DNA of 64,000 nucleotides from contig CM045746.1 in NCBI GenBank assembly GCA_024760905.1, positions 4,246,001 to 4,310,000 on the forward strand. The letters run 5' to 3'. This DNA comes from Plotosus lineatus. Its lineage: Eukaryota > Chordata > Actinopteri > Siluriformes > Plotosidae. The position numbers and the translations under genes are program-made. This document shows positions 10,303 through 20,644 of this stretch, piece by piece. Below the pieces are notes generated by a model that did no database searches, was not told the DNA's origin, and was given only the letters and a program-made list of their open reading frames with translations. Position 1 is the first letter of the stretch, and every line of letters begins with the position of its first letter.

Positions 10303-13300
10303 CTCTTCTTTCTTTTCCTTTTGGCTGCTCCCTTCAGGGGTCGCCACAGCGCATAATCTGTTTCTATCTCACCCTGTCCTCTGCATCTTCTTCTCATACA
10401 CCGATTACCTTCATGTCTTCCGTCACCACATCCAGAAATCTTTTCTTTGGTCTTCCTCTCAGCCTTTTACCTGGCAGTTCCAACCTCAGCATCCTACTAC
10501 CAATATATTCACTATCCCTCCTCTGTACACGTCAAAACCATCTCAATCTAGCCTCTCTGACTTTGTCTCCAAAACATCTTACATCTCATTCCTGATCCTA
10601 TCCTATCCTATCACACATCACACTGGACACTTTTCTCCAAACATTCCAACCTGCCTGCACACGCTTCTTCACCTCTTTTCCACACTCTCCATTGTTCTGG
10701 ATTGTTGAGCCTAAGCACTTAAAATCCGCCACCTTCCTTATCTCTGCTCCCTGTAACCTCACCGTTCCTCTTGGGGGATTGTCATTCACACACATGTATT
10801 CTGTCTTACTGAGGCTAAGCTTCATTCCCCTCTTTTCCAGGACATACCTCCCACTCTCTAGATTTTCCTCCACTTGTTCTCTGCTCCCACTACAGATCAC
10901 AATGACGTCTGCAAACATCATAGTCCATGGGGAATCTTGTCTAACCTTGTCTGTCAGCCTGTTCATCACCATAGGAAACAAGAAGGGGCTCAGAGCTGAC
11001 CCTGGATGCAGTCCCACCTCCACCTTGAACTCTTCTCTCACACTGACAGCACACTGATGTCACTGTCTGACATCTCTCATACATTTTCTGCACCACTCCA
11101 GCATACTTCTCTGCCACTCCAGACTTCCTCATGAAATACCACAATTCCTCTCTCAGCACCCTGTCATATGCTTTCTCCAGATCCACAAAGGCACAATGCA
11201 GCTCCTTCTGACCTTCTCTGTTAACATCTACAAAGCAAACACTGCATCTGTGGTGTTCTTTCTTGGCATGAAACCAAACTGTTGTTCACAAATGCTGAGC
11301 TCTGCCCTTAGTCTAGCTTCCACTATTCTTTCCCATAACTTCACTGACTCAGTGATAAAGGTATAGGCTCATCGACTTTATCCCTCTGTAGTTGCCACAA
11401 CGCTGCACGTCTCCCTTGTTCTTAAAAATGGGCACCATCACACTTCTCCTCCATTCCTCTGGCATCCTCTCACTCTCTAAGACCTTGTTGAATGTTCTTG
11501 TCAGAGAATCTACTGCTACCTCCCCTAGACACTTCCATACCTCCACTGGTATGTCATCAGGACCAGTTGCCTTTCTATTCTTCATCCTCTTCAATGCCCT
11601 CCTCACTTCACCCTTACTAATCTTTGTTGCTTCCTGGTCCTCAACGGTCACCTCTTCTACTCTTTCCTCTCTCTCTCATTTTTTTTCATTCATCAGCTCT
11701 TCAAAGTACTCCTTCCATCTTCCCAGCACTCTTATGTCATCAGTCAATACATTTCCCTCTCTGTCCTAAATCACTAACTTGCCGCACGTCCTTCTCCATC
11801 TCTCTGCTGTGCCCATCATTTGTTGCCTACCATTTGTTAAACATGCTACAGAACATAAAATCTCATGCACAAACATTCTAAAGATTAACTTAGGTACTGT
11901 ACTGGAATAATAATTGAAAAAGATTTTAATGCTGGTACTTTACAACAGTATATGCTGTATAATGTTTATATTTTATCATCAAAAATATAACAGTAAAAAT
12001 TGAAAAAGTTTTTCTGAATCATTACTACATATTCCTACATTAATACTGTATTAATGAGTAAGACTGTCAATAGAATGTGTTTAAGCACATTAGCACATGT
12101 AATAAATACACAGTATTTTACTTCTGGTTGCTCATTCGCGCATGTAATATGATACATGGGGTTTTACTTCTGCGTACAGAACTCGCAGATTATCTTCATT
12201 CGCGGGAAGGGCCGCTATATTCACGATCGAATATCGAGGGCCTACTGTATTTGCAAGAAGTAGTGGTAAAAAACAACCACAAGTAAAATATATTATGAGA
12301 CATTGTCACCCCTTCAAGATTTCCTGTGACTGGTCGGCCTTAATCACTCTAATTTTCTTCACGTCCTTCCCATCTCTATTTCTCTGCTGTGCCAACCTGT
12401 GTAAATCATTTTCTCCCTCTTTACTGTCCAACCTAGCATACAAGTCATTATACACCTACTTTTTGTCCTTTGACACTGCTACCTTCGCCTTACACTGTGT
12501 CTCCCTAAACTCCTGTTTACACTTGTCGGTCCTAATAATGTCCCACTTCTTCTTAGCTAACCTCTTCCTTTGAACACACTCCTGCACTTCCTCATTCCAC
12601 CACCAAGTCTCCTTATCTACTCTCCTTCCAGATGACACACCAAGTATTCTCCTACCTGTCTCCCTGATCACATTGGCTGTACTTGTCCAGTCATCTGGAT
12701 GCACTTCCTGACCATCCAAAGCCTGTTTCAATTCCTCCTTGAAGACAACCCGACACTCTTCCTTTTTCAGCTTCCACCACTTTGTTTTCTGCTCTGCCTT
12801 CTTCACCTTCCTCACCATCAGCATCATCCTGCACACCACCATCCTATGCTGTTTGGCAACACTCTCATCCACTACTACTTTTCAGCCACTGACTTCCATC
12901 AAATTACATCGCCTACACAAGATGTAGTCTACCCGTGTGCTCCTACCTCCGCTTTTATAAGTCACCCTATGCTCCTGTCTCTTCTGGATGAAAGTATTTA
13001 CCACAGCCATTTCCATCCTTTTTGCAAAATGTATCAACATCTGTCCTTCTATGTTCCTGTCTTGGATGCCAAACCTGCCCATCACTTCCTCGTCCTCTCT
13101 GTTTCCTGCACCAACATGTCCATTGAAGTCTGCACCAATGACCACTCTTTCACCTCTGGGTGAAAGTTGCAATGAGTCAAGATGACTCCTACTCCATTTC
13201 TCTTCGCATCCACACCCATGAAAAAAACAGCTTAACCCCTGCTCCTAAGCTTCTAGCCTTGCTACCTTTCCACCTGGTCTCCTGAACACACAGAATATCC

Positions 13301-13567
13301 ACCTTCTTGCTCTGTATCATGTCAGCCAGTTCTCTAGCTTTTCCTGTCATAGTTCCTACATTCAAAGTCTGTACTTTCAGTCCTAGACTCATGTCTTTCC
13401 TCTTCTCTCTCTGCCTATGGACACGCCTTCCACCTCTCCTTCTTCCACGTCTTCGACCAACAGTAGTCCAATTTCCACCAGCACCCTTTTGGTTAACAGC
13501 ACTGATAGCGGTCGTTGTTAACCCGGGCCTTGTCCGATCCGGGAGGAATTTCTTTGTGTTGACTCGT
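10303..13567 (-). mobile_element. LINE R copy 1 (RTE-like), 5'-truncated, interrupted
   Basis: Read on the minus strand from 13567 to 10303. It starts inside the R 5' UTR (ACCCGGGCC..GATCCGG at about 13518-13545), so the first about 120 bases are missing. Endonuclease pieces: MSLGLKVQTLNVGTM (13392), [16 protein letters not shown], then 13172-12882 ([15 protein letters not shown]). The connector is at 12872-12456. RT pieces at 11651-10598 include [29 protein letters not shown] and a degenerate active site reading MFADVIVICS (normal R copies read FADDIVICS). It ends in the family tail GCGACCCCTGAAGGG (10330-10344, inverted). Several stops and frame breaks. Confidence 0.9.
11816..12334. mobile_element. 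MITE insertion in LINE R copy 1
   Basis: An AT-rich block that breaks the R reading region. The R text on its two sides overlaps by about 50 bp (around TTGCCGCACGTCCTTC at 11778 and TTTTCTTCACGTCCTTCC at 12352), so a duplication accompanied the event. The block shares long text with 30236-31115 (GTACTGTACTGGAATAATAA, ACTGTATTAATG) and ends with a GGGCCTACTGTA motif typical of pogo/Tigger-like MITEs with GTAGGCCCTCGATATTCG ends. Confidence 0.55.
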
Positions 13568-16500
13568 ATATTTTATATAAGTAAAAATAAACAAAACAGA
13601 ACAAAGACTTCCTATTGAAACTTCATTTTCACTACAAATCTGTTTCGAGGGGCGCTGAAACCAGCCTCTCTCTTCAGGTGATTACAGGAGAATGTTTAAA
13701 ATGTATTGGGGGCAGTGCTATGTCAATAAGCATGGTGTCCACTAGATGGCGTGATAAACATTGTGCAGTCTGGGGCAAATTTTCATTAATATTAGATATT
13801 GGACATTGGAATTCAGATAGATATATAATTATATAGTTACAAATTTATACAATCATATAATTAATAATTAATGAGGCGAGTTGCATAACAATGCAAATGT
13901 AGTGTTATGCAATTCGCCTCCTTAATTATATAATTGTATCAATTTGTAACTATATAATTATACCAAAGTCTAATACCCAATATTTATGAAAATTTGTCCC
14001 GGACTGCACAATGCAGCCGTGAGGGGGACACAAACCAGTGTCTCTCCCTCACCCCGGTCCCAAGCCCGGATAAATGCTGAGGGTTGCGTCAGGAAGGGCA
14101 TCCGATGTAAAACAAATGCCAAATACAATATGCGAATCACAAGAAAGAATGACATACCAGATCGGTCGAGGCCCGGGTTAACAACGACTGCCATCAGTGC
14201 TGTTAACCAAAAGGGTGCTGGTGGAAATTGGACTACTGTTGGTCGAAGATGTCGAAGAAGGAGAGGCGGGAGGCGGGAGGCGTGTCCGTAGGCAGAGAGA
14301 GAAGAAGAAAGGCATGAGTCTAGGACTGAAAGTAGGGACTTTGAATGTTGGAACTATGGCAAGAAAAGGTAGAGAGTTGGCTGACATGATGCAGAGGAGG
14401 AAGGTGGACATACTGTGTGTTCAGGAAACCAGGTGGAAAGGTAGCAAGGCGAGAAGCTTAGGAGCAGGGTTTAAGCTGTTTTTCATGGTGTGGATGGGAA
14501 GAGAAATGGAGTCGGAGTCATCTTGAAGGAGGAGTTTGTCAGGAATGTTCGAGAAGTGAAAAGAGTGTCAGACAGAGTGATGAGTCTCAAGTTAGAAATT
14601 GAAGGCGTGATGTTCAATGTTGTTAGTGCTTATGCCCCACAGGCAGGATGTGAGCGAGAAGAGAAGGAGAGATTCTGGAGTGAGTTAGATGAAGTGATGC
14701 AGAGTAACCCCAGAGGTGAAAGAGTGGTCAATTGACATGTCGGTGCAGGAAACAGAGGGGACGAGGAAGTGATGGGTAGGTTTGGTGTCCAGGACAGGAA
14801 AGCAGAAGGACAGATGTTGGTAGATTTTGCATAAAGGATGGAAATGGCTGTGGTGAATACTTTCTTCCAGAAGAGAGAGGAGCATAGGGTGACTTATAAA
14901 AGTGGAGGTAGGAGCACACAGGTAGACTACATCTTGTGCAGGCGATGTAATTTGAAGGAAGTCAGGGACTGCAAAGTAGTAGCAGGTGAGAGTGTTGCCA
15001 AACAGCATAGAATGGTGGTGTGCAGGATGATGCTGATGGTGAGGAAGGTGAAGAAGGCAAAGGCAGAGCAGAAGACAAAGTGGTGGAAGCTGAATAAGGA
15101 AGAGTGTCGGGTTATCTTCAAGGAGTTGAAACAGGCTTTGGGTGGTCAGGAAGTGCTTCCAGATGACAGGACAACTACAGCTAATGTGATCAGGGAGATA
15201 GGTGGGAGAATATTTGGTGTGTCATATGGAAGGAAAGTAGATATGGAGACTTGGTGGTGGAATGAGGAAGTGCAGGAGTGTGTACAAAGGAAGAGGTTAG
15301 CTAAGAAGAAGTGGGACATTGAGAGAACCGAAGAGAGTAATCAGGAGTACAGGGAGACAGCGTAATGCAAAGGTAGCGGTGTCAAAGGCCAAACAGAGCG
15401 CTTATGATGACTTGTATGCTCGGTTGGAAAGTAAAGGGGGAGAAAATGATTTATACAGGTTGGCACAGCAGTGAAACAGAGATGGGAAGGACGTGCGGCA
15501 AGTTAGAGTGATTAAGGACAGAGGGAAATGTATTGACTGATGACAGAAGTGTGCTGGGAAGATGGAAAGAGTACTTTGAAGAGCTGATGAATGAGGAAAA
15601 TGAGAGGAAAAAAAGAGTAGAAGAGGTGACTGTTGAGGACCAGGAAGTAGCAAAGATTAGTAAGGGTGAAGTGAGGAGGGCATTGAAGAGGATGAAGAAT
15701 GGAAAGGCAGTTGGTCCTGATGACATACCGGTTGAGGTATGGAAGCGTCTAGGAGAGGTAGCAGTAGATTTTCTGACAAGAACATGCAACAAGGTTTGAG
15801 AGAGTGAGAGGATGCAAGAGGAAGGGAGGAGAAGTGTGCTGGTGCCAATTTTTAAGAACAAGGGAGATGTGCAGAGTTGTGGCAACTACAAAGGGATAAA
15901 GTTGATGAGTCATACAATGAAGTTATGGGAAAGAATAGTGGAAGCTAGTCTAAGGGCAGAGGTCAGCATTTGTGAACAACAGTTTGGTTTCATGCCAAGA
16001 AAGAGCACCACACATGCAGTGTTTGCCTTGAGGACGTTAATATAGAAGTACAGAGAAGGTCAGACGGAGCTGCATTGTGCCTTTGTGGGTCTCGAGAAAG
16101 CATATGACAGGGTGCTGAGAGAGGAACTGTGGTATTGCATGAGGAAGTCTGGAGTGACAGAAGAGTTCAAGGTGGCGGTGGGACTGCATCAAGGATCAGC
16201 TCTCAGCCCCTTCTTGTTTGCGATGGTGATGGACAGGCTGACAGACGAAGTTAGATAAGATTCCCCATGAACTATGATGTTTGCAGATGACATTGTGATC
16301 TGTAGTGAGAGCAGAGAACAAGTGCAGGAAAATCTAGAGAGGTGGAGGTATGCCCTGGAAAAGAGGGGAATGAAGGTTAGCCTCAGTAAGACTGAATACA
16401 TGTGCATGAATGACAAGGACCCAAAAGGAACAGTGAGGTTACAGGGAGCAGAGATAAGGTAGGTGGAGGATTTTAAGTACTTCGGCTCAATAATCCAGAG

Positions 16501-17300
16501 CAATGGAGAGTGTGGAAAAGAGTTGAAGAAGCGTGTGCTGGCAGGTTGGAATGGTTGGAGAAAAGTGTCTGGTGTGATGTGTGATAGGAGGGTATCGGCA
16601 AGAATGAAAGGAAAAGTGTACAAGATGGTGTTGAGGCCAGCGATGTATGGTTTAGAGACAGTGGCCCTGGGGAAAAGACAGGAGGCAGAGCTGGAGGTAG
16701 CAGAGATGAAAATGTTGAGGTTCTCTTTGGGAGTAACAAGGATGGATAGGATTAGGAATGAGCACATCAGAGGGACAGCACATGTAAGACGTTAGGGAGA
16801 CAAAGTCAGAGAGGCTAGATTGAGATGTTTGGACATGTACAGAGGAGGGATAGTGAGTATATTGGTAATAGGATGCTGAGGCTGGAACTACCAGGCAGAA
16901 GGCCTTGAGGAAGACCAAAGAGACGATTCATGGACGTGGTGAAGGAGGACATGAAGGTCGTTGGTGTCAGAGAAGAAGATGCAAAGGATAGGGTGAGATG
17001 GAGGCAGATGATTCGCTGTGGCTGAAGGGAAAAGCCGAAAGGAAAAGAAGAAGTAGTCCCGGACTGCACAAGGTTTATCCCACCATCTAGTGGACGCCAT
17101 GCTTATTGACATAGCACTGCCCCCAATACATTTTAAAAATTCTTCTGTAATCACCTGTAGAGAGGCTGGTTTCGCCGCCCCTCAAAATAGATCTGTAGTG
17201 AAAATGAAGTTTCAAGAGTAAGTCTTTGTTCTGTTTTGTTTATTTTTACTCATATTTGCTCTACGAAAAAGTATTGAGCCCTCTCATACGTAAGGATCGA
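13568..17300. repeat. Long foldback (inverted-repeat) element, split by LINE R copy 2
   Basis: The left arm 13568-13889 and the right arm (13904-14010 plus 17072 to about 17262) are reverse complements over roughly 300 bp, with a 14-base loop at 13890-13903. Left-arm landmarks GTGTCCACTAGATGGCG, GGGGGCAGTGCTATGTCAAT and TTGAAACTTCATTTTCACTA recur inverted at 17080-17210. LINE R copy 2 lies inside the right arm. A further half copy is at 27125-27300. The right arm continues outward with TTGCTCTACGAAAAAGTATT (to 17300); the left outer end is replaced by LINE R copy 1. No coding capacity. Confidence 0.8.
14011..17055 (+). mobile_element. LINE R copy 2 (RTE-like), full-length but defective
   Basis: It begins at the R 5' end (ATGCAGCCGTGAGG) and ends in the GCCGAAAGGAAAAGAAG tail. 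Flanking TSD: GTCCCGGACTGCACAA at 13996-14011 and 17056-17071. The protein start [15 protein letters not shown] is at 14314. Endonuclease block 14314-14735; an about 18-bp deletion at about 14728-14736 removes the GADFNG active-site motif and introduces a stop. Connector 14838-15365; RT pieces 15533-16045 and 16274-16795 ([13 protein letters not shown]). A second deletion at about 16153 joins similar GTGRCAGA sequences and drops about 30 codons before the [13 protein letters not shown] region. Inactive. Confidence 0.93.
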
Positions 17301-17312
17301 CTCAGAAAAATC

Positions 17313-17315
<3 letters not shown>

Positions 17316-17392
<77 letters not shown>
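17316..17392. repeat. TA/CA compound microsatellite
   Basis: TA units (17317-17351) followed by CA units (17352-17391), between the foldback arm and the next MITE. Confidence 0.9.
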
Positions 17393-17396
<4 letters not shown>

Positions 17397-17639
17397 GCAC
17401 CCCCACTTACGTTTTTAATTGGTTCCGGACGGCCGAACGCAAGTTGAAAGTGAACGTAAGTTGTTACAGTGATGTATTACGTATGACGTATGATGCTCAT
17501 AATGTACTGTACATCCATAAATACCATTACCGTATTTCATAAAACACCCCTAAATCAATTATTATAAACATAACATTGCAAAATAATGTCAAATATATGA
17601 AATAATATCAACATTAATTTCAAATAATTAAATAATTAA

Positions 17640-17903
17640 ATAATCAAAAGGGGGAGGAATAAGTAACTGAACCCTCTGCCTAAGGAGACTTAAAGAGCAG
17701 TTACTTCTTCCTCCCCACTTCTGTCATTGTTTGCATGCTATCCTCATTAAAATATGAAAACCTATAAATGTTTGGGTGGTTTTAGTTAAAGCAGACACTG
17801 TTTTTTCATCTGTGTGATTTGAACAAAGATCAGATCACATTTGATGGTGATTTTATGCAGAAATGTGAGAAATTCCAAAAGGTTCAGATACTTTTTCATA
17901 CCA

Positions 17904-17906
<3 letters not shown>
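17640..17906. mobile_element. Tc1-like remnant (third family), terminal sequences only
   Basis: Contains AAGGGGGAGGAATAAGTAAC, GCATGCTATCCTCATTAAAA and a right end AGATACTTTTTCATACCACT followed by GTATA. The first blocks match 63510-63638 of the Tc1 element at the right of the window. The transposase part is deleted, making a MITE-like derivative. Confidence 0.65.
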
Positions 17907-17949
<43 letters not shown>

Positions 17950-17967
17950 ACAAACACACACACACTA

Positions 17968-18894
17968 GTCCTTCTCAAAAAATAGGATATTATGATAAAG
18001 TTCATTATTTTCTGTAATGTACTGGTAAAAATTTAACTTTCATATATTTTAGATTCATTGCACACCAATTGAAATATTTCAGGTCTTTTATTGTTTTAAT
18101 ACTGATGATTTTGGCAGACAGCTCATGAAACCCAGAATTCCTATCTCAAAAAATTAGCATATCATGAAAAGGTACTCTAAACGAGCTATTAACCTAATCA
18201 TCTGAATCAACCAATTAACTCTAAACACCTGCAAAAGATTCCTGAGGCTTTTAAAAACTCCCAGCCTGGTTCATTACTCAAAACCTCAATCATGGGTAAG
18301 ACTGCCGACCTGACTGCTGTCCAGAAGGCCATCATTGACACCCTCAAGCAAGAGGGTAAGACACAGAAAGAAATCTCTGAGCGAATAGGCTGTTCCCAGA
18401 GTGATGTATCAAGGCACCTCAGTGGGACGTCTGTGGGAAGGAAAAAGTGTACGAAGGGCCGATTCCAGACCTTGGGGGATCTGTGGAAGCAGTGGACTGA
18501 GTCTGGAGTAGAAACATCCAGAGCCACCGTGCACAGGCGTGTGCAGGAAATGGGCTACAGGTGCCGCATTCCCCAGGTCAAGCCATTTTTGAACCAGAAA
18601 CAGCGGCAAAAGTATTGAGTGCATAACTGAACATAATTATTTGAAGGTTGACTTTTTTGTATTAAAAACACTTTTTTTTTATTGGTCGGATGAAATATGC
18701 TCATTTTTTGAGATAGTAATTTGGGGTTTTCATGAGCTGGATGCCAAAATCATCAGTAGTAAAACAATAAAAGACCTGAAATATTTCAGTTGGTGTGCAA
18801 TGAATCTAAAATATATGAAAGTTTAATTTTTATCAGTACATTACAGAAAATAATGAACTTTATCACAATATGCTAATTTTTTGAGAAGGACTAG
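17968..18894 (+). mobile_element. Tc1/mariner element, internally deleted
   Basis: Terminal inverted repeats start TAGTCCTTCTCAAAAAAT at the left and end TTTTTTGAGAAGGACTA at the right, bordered by TA; arms of about 100 bp match those of the Tc1 element at 21244-24568. It encodes only the DNA-binding half: a frame at 18292-18618 beginning [20 protein letters not shown] (paired-like helix-turn-helix) that stops soon after the [15 protein letters not shown] region. The DDE catalytic half is gone, so at most it can be moved in trans. Confidence 0.88.
18292..18618 (+). pseudogene. Tc1 transposase N-terminal fragment
   Basis: 108 residues: an HTH of the Tc1 type (QKEISERIGCSQSDVSRHLS), a basic GRKKC segment, and the second HTH region (ATVHRRVQEMGYRCRI). 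An internal deletion after GRKK relative to the copy at 24246 removes about 20 residues. It ends in TGA after KQRQKY, with no catalytic D, D or E. Confidence 0.85.
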
Positions 18895-18935
<41 letters not shown>

Positions 18936-19108
18936 AGTCTGTAGTTTGTAAACAATGAATGCAGCGTCATTGTGTCATTACGTCAGTGTACTACGTAGGT
19001 ACGTCTAAACTGAAAATTTGACTTTTATTTTTTTTGGAAAAAAAAAAAGAAAACTTAAAATCGAAAAAACGTAAAATGGATGAATGTAAGTCCGGGAGCG
19101 TCTGTATA

Positions 19109-19548
19109 TAAATAAAAGTGGTGTGCCGAACTATGGAGGTTAGCAGTTTTTCTCCCAAAAGGGACATCAACGCATTGGGCGAGGTTGGCATTTCTTGTAG
19201 AGACATTGAAACTAAGACCTGACTAACACATGAGCGATTTTTCCCCAAGAGTGCATGCATATTTTGTTTTAAAGGGAATAGAACAAAATTTGAACTGGAA
19301 CTCCCATATTTTCAGAAATAGTTGGTTGAATTTGAAGTAAATCATCCTTATTTGTCGTTTTAGAGAAAATGTTTGGACATGCTCAAAGTTTGGTGCAAAA
19401 CTAGAATATGTAAATTCCAGTTCAAATTTGAATTACACCGGTGGTATTTCCAGCTGCTGGAGTCCTGTGCACCTCTATTTTCACTTCTTTTCACATAAAA
19501 AAAAAAATCGCCATTTTCCTTCAAGCAACATCTTACCATCTCATACAT
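19109..19548. other. Non-coding, nothing recognised
   Basis: No exon or named repeat. A short inverted pair, AATTTGAACTGGAA (about 19288) and TTCCAGTTCAAATT (about 19415), could be remains of a MITE end or foldback. Confidence 0.4.
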
Positions 19549-19803
19549 TCATTCATTTTCTGAACCGACTAATCCTAATTAGGGTCGTGGGGACACTGGT
19601 GTCCATCTCAGGGGCATCTTCTGGGTGCAGAGTACACCATAGACAGCTCGCCAATCCATCACGGGGCAGAAACATGCTGACGGCTATGCAGCTACTCTTG
19701 TCGAAAGTCAATGGTTCTTTTACATGAACCTCACACCATAGGCAGTGAGCGACATGGCTGGCCTTTGATAACCCAGTTAGTGCACTGGAGGGACAGCAGT
19801 GAA
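19549..19803 (-). mobile_element. tRNA-type SINE, head-truncated, tail type 2
   Basis: On the minus strand: body from the GTCCCTCCAGTGCACTAACT region through CGTCAGCATGTTTCTG (about 19670), then the type-2 tail ending CCTAATTAGGATTAGTCGGTT and a GAATGAATG repeat. The tRNA head is missing, as expected for 5' truncation during target-primed reverse transcription. It lies downstream of the setdb1 3' end. Confidence 0.7.
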
Positions 19804-19849
19804 ATGTGCATCTCAGATCCGTCTCATTGGATTTAGCAAGAGCTACCCC

Positions 19850-20170
19850 ATTTTGTGTTAAAAATGTCCTCGGTTCAAGTCCCGGGCTTAACAAGGATGT
19901 TTCTGTGTAGAGTTGCATGTTCGCGGCATGCTTGCATAACCTCCAGAAACTCTGGTTTCCTCCCACAATACAAAGATATGCAAATTAGGTTAATTAAAAA
20001 GACTGAGCGTGTAAATGGCTGTGTGGGTGTTGTGATGGATCAGTGAGGTGTTCAGGGTGGAACCCTTTTTCTTCCAGAGTCAGCTGAGATAGGCTCTAAC
20101 CTCCGTGCAACACTAGAAGGATTAAGTGTTTTGGGAAATACATGAATAAATAAATGAATAACTGAATAAA
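19850..20170 (+). mobile_element. V-SINE-like element with type-2 tail
   Basis: A B-box-like GGTTCAAGTCCCGGG at 19873 is followed by a central domain resembling the V-SINE core (GTTTCTGTGTAGAGTTGCAT, CTCTGGTTTCCTCCCACAAT, AGATATGCAAATTAGGTTAA). The tail has CAGAGTCAGCTGAGATAGGC and ends GGATTAAGTGTTTTGG with AATAAATGAATAA repeats, i.e. the type-2 tail. The head is degraded. Confidence 0.7.
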
Positions 20171-20202
20171 GATCGTTAGTAATCTGTTTATATGTATTAT
20201 TT

Positions 20203-20208
20203 TTTATT
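20203..20208 (-). promoter_or_regulatory. Possible poly(A) signal of setdb1
   Basis: AATAAA on the minus strand, about 250 bases past the setdb1 stop at 20457. It lies just beyond the V-SINE-like copy. Candidate only; no cleavage-site evidence. Confidence 0.4.
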
Positions 20209-20456
20209 ATCAACTACAACTTATACAACCAAAATTTTAAATTTATTATGCATCTTAAAAGGATTCAAATCATGCTGTGTATAGCCAGTTCAATTCCTGT
20301 ATTTTAAACTTGGCAAGTGAGGAAACTGAACATGGGAAGATAATCTCTAGTTCCTTAAATCCAGTACAAACACCACTGTAATGTACTCAGAAAGGAGAAC
20401 CTTCTGATTAGGAGAGGAGCAACTGTACATGATACATAATAGTCTCATCGCTGAAG

Positions 20457-20574
20457 TCAGAGTAAGCGTCCTGTGCATTCGGCTGAGCCACAACAGCAAA
20501 GCAGCACCTTCCCCTCCACGCTGCCCACTTCGTAGCTGTAATCCCATGTCAGTTCTGTTCCAGCCCTAATACGC
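20457..20574 (-). CDS. setdb1: setdb1 last coding exon (SET end + post-SET)
   Basis: Acceptor TTGACAG|GCGT. Encodes (K)[17 protein letters not shown] and then [20 protein letters not shown] followed by LL and TGA. The ELTWDY segment holds the conserved SET Tyr, and the Cys cluster forms the post-SET zinc site. A CA repeat (20598-20641) lies a few bases upstream in the short final intron. Confidence 0.96.
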
Positions 20575-20608
20575 CTGTCAAGTGGGTGGGCACGCACACG
20601 CGCACACG

Positions 20609-20644
<36 letters not shown>

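Larger units (their letters stand above)
17393..19108. mobile_element. MITE (CACCCCCACTTACG end) carrying Tc1 pieces
   Basis: The left end has CACCCCCACTTACGTTTTTA and GGTTCCGGACGGCCGAACGC; the right end (19060-19108) reads GTAAAATGGATGAATGTAAG then TCCGGGAGCGTCTGTATA, an imperfect inverted relation of the 'accpt zero-strand' MITE type also seen at 2577-3404. Between them lie a Tc1 remnant (17640-17906), TA repeats, a deleted Tc1 element (17968-18894) and a CA repeat (18901-18932). Boundaries are approximate. Confidence 0.5.

Noticed and set aside
13810..13980. Inverted repeat considered as a stand-alone terminator or RNA hairpin gene
   Set aside because: It is the centre of a much longer foldback whose arms extend to 13568 and, past a LINE, to about 17262.
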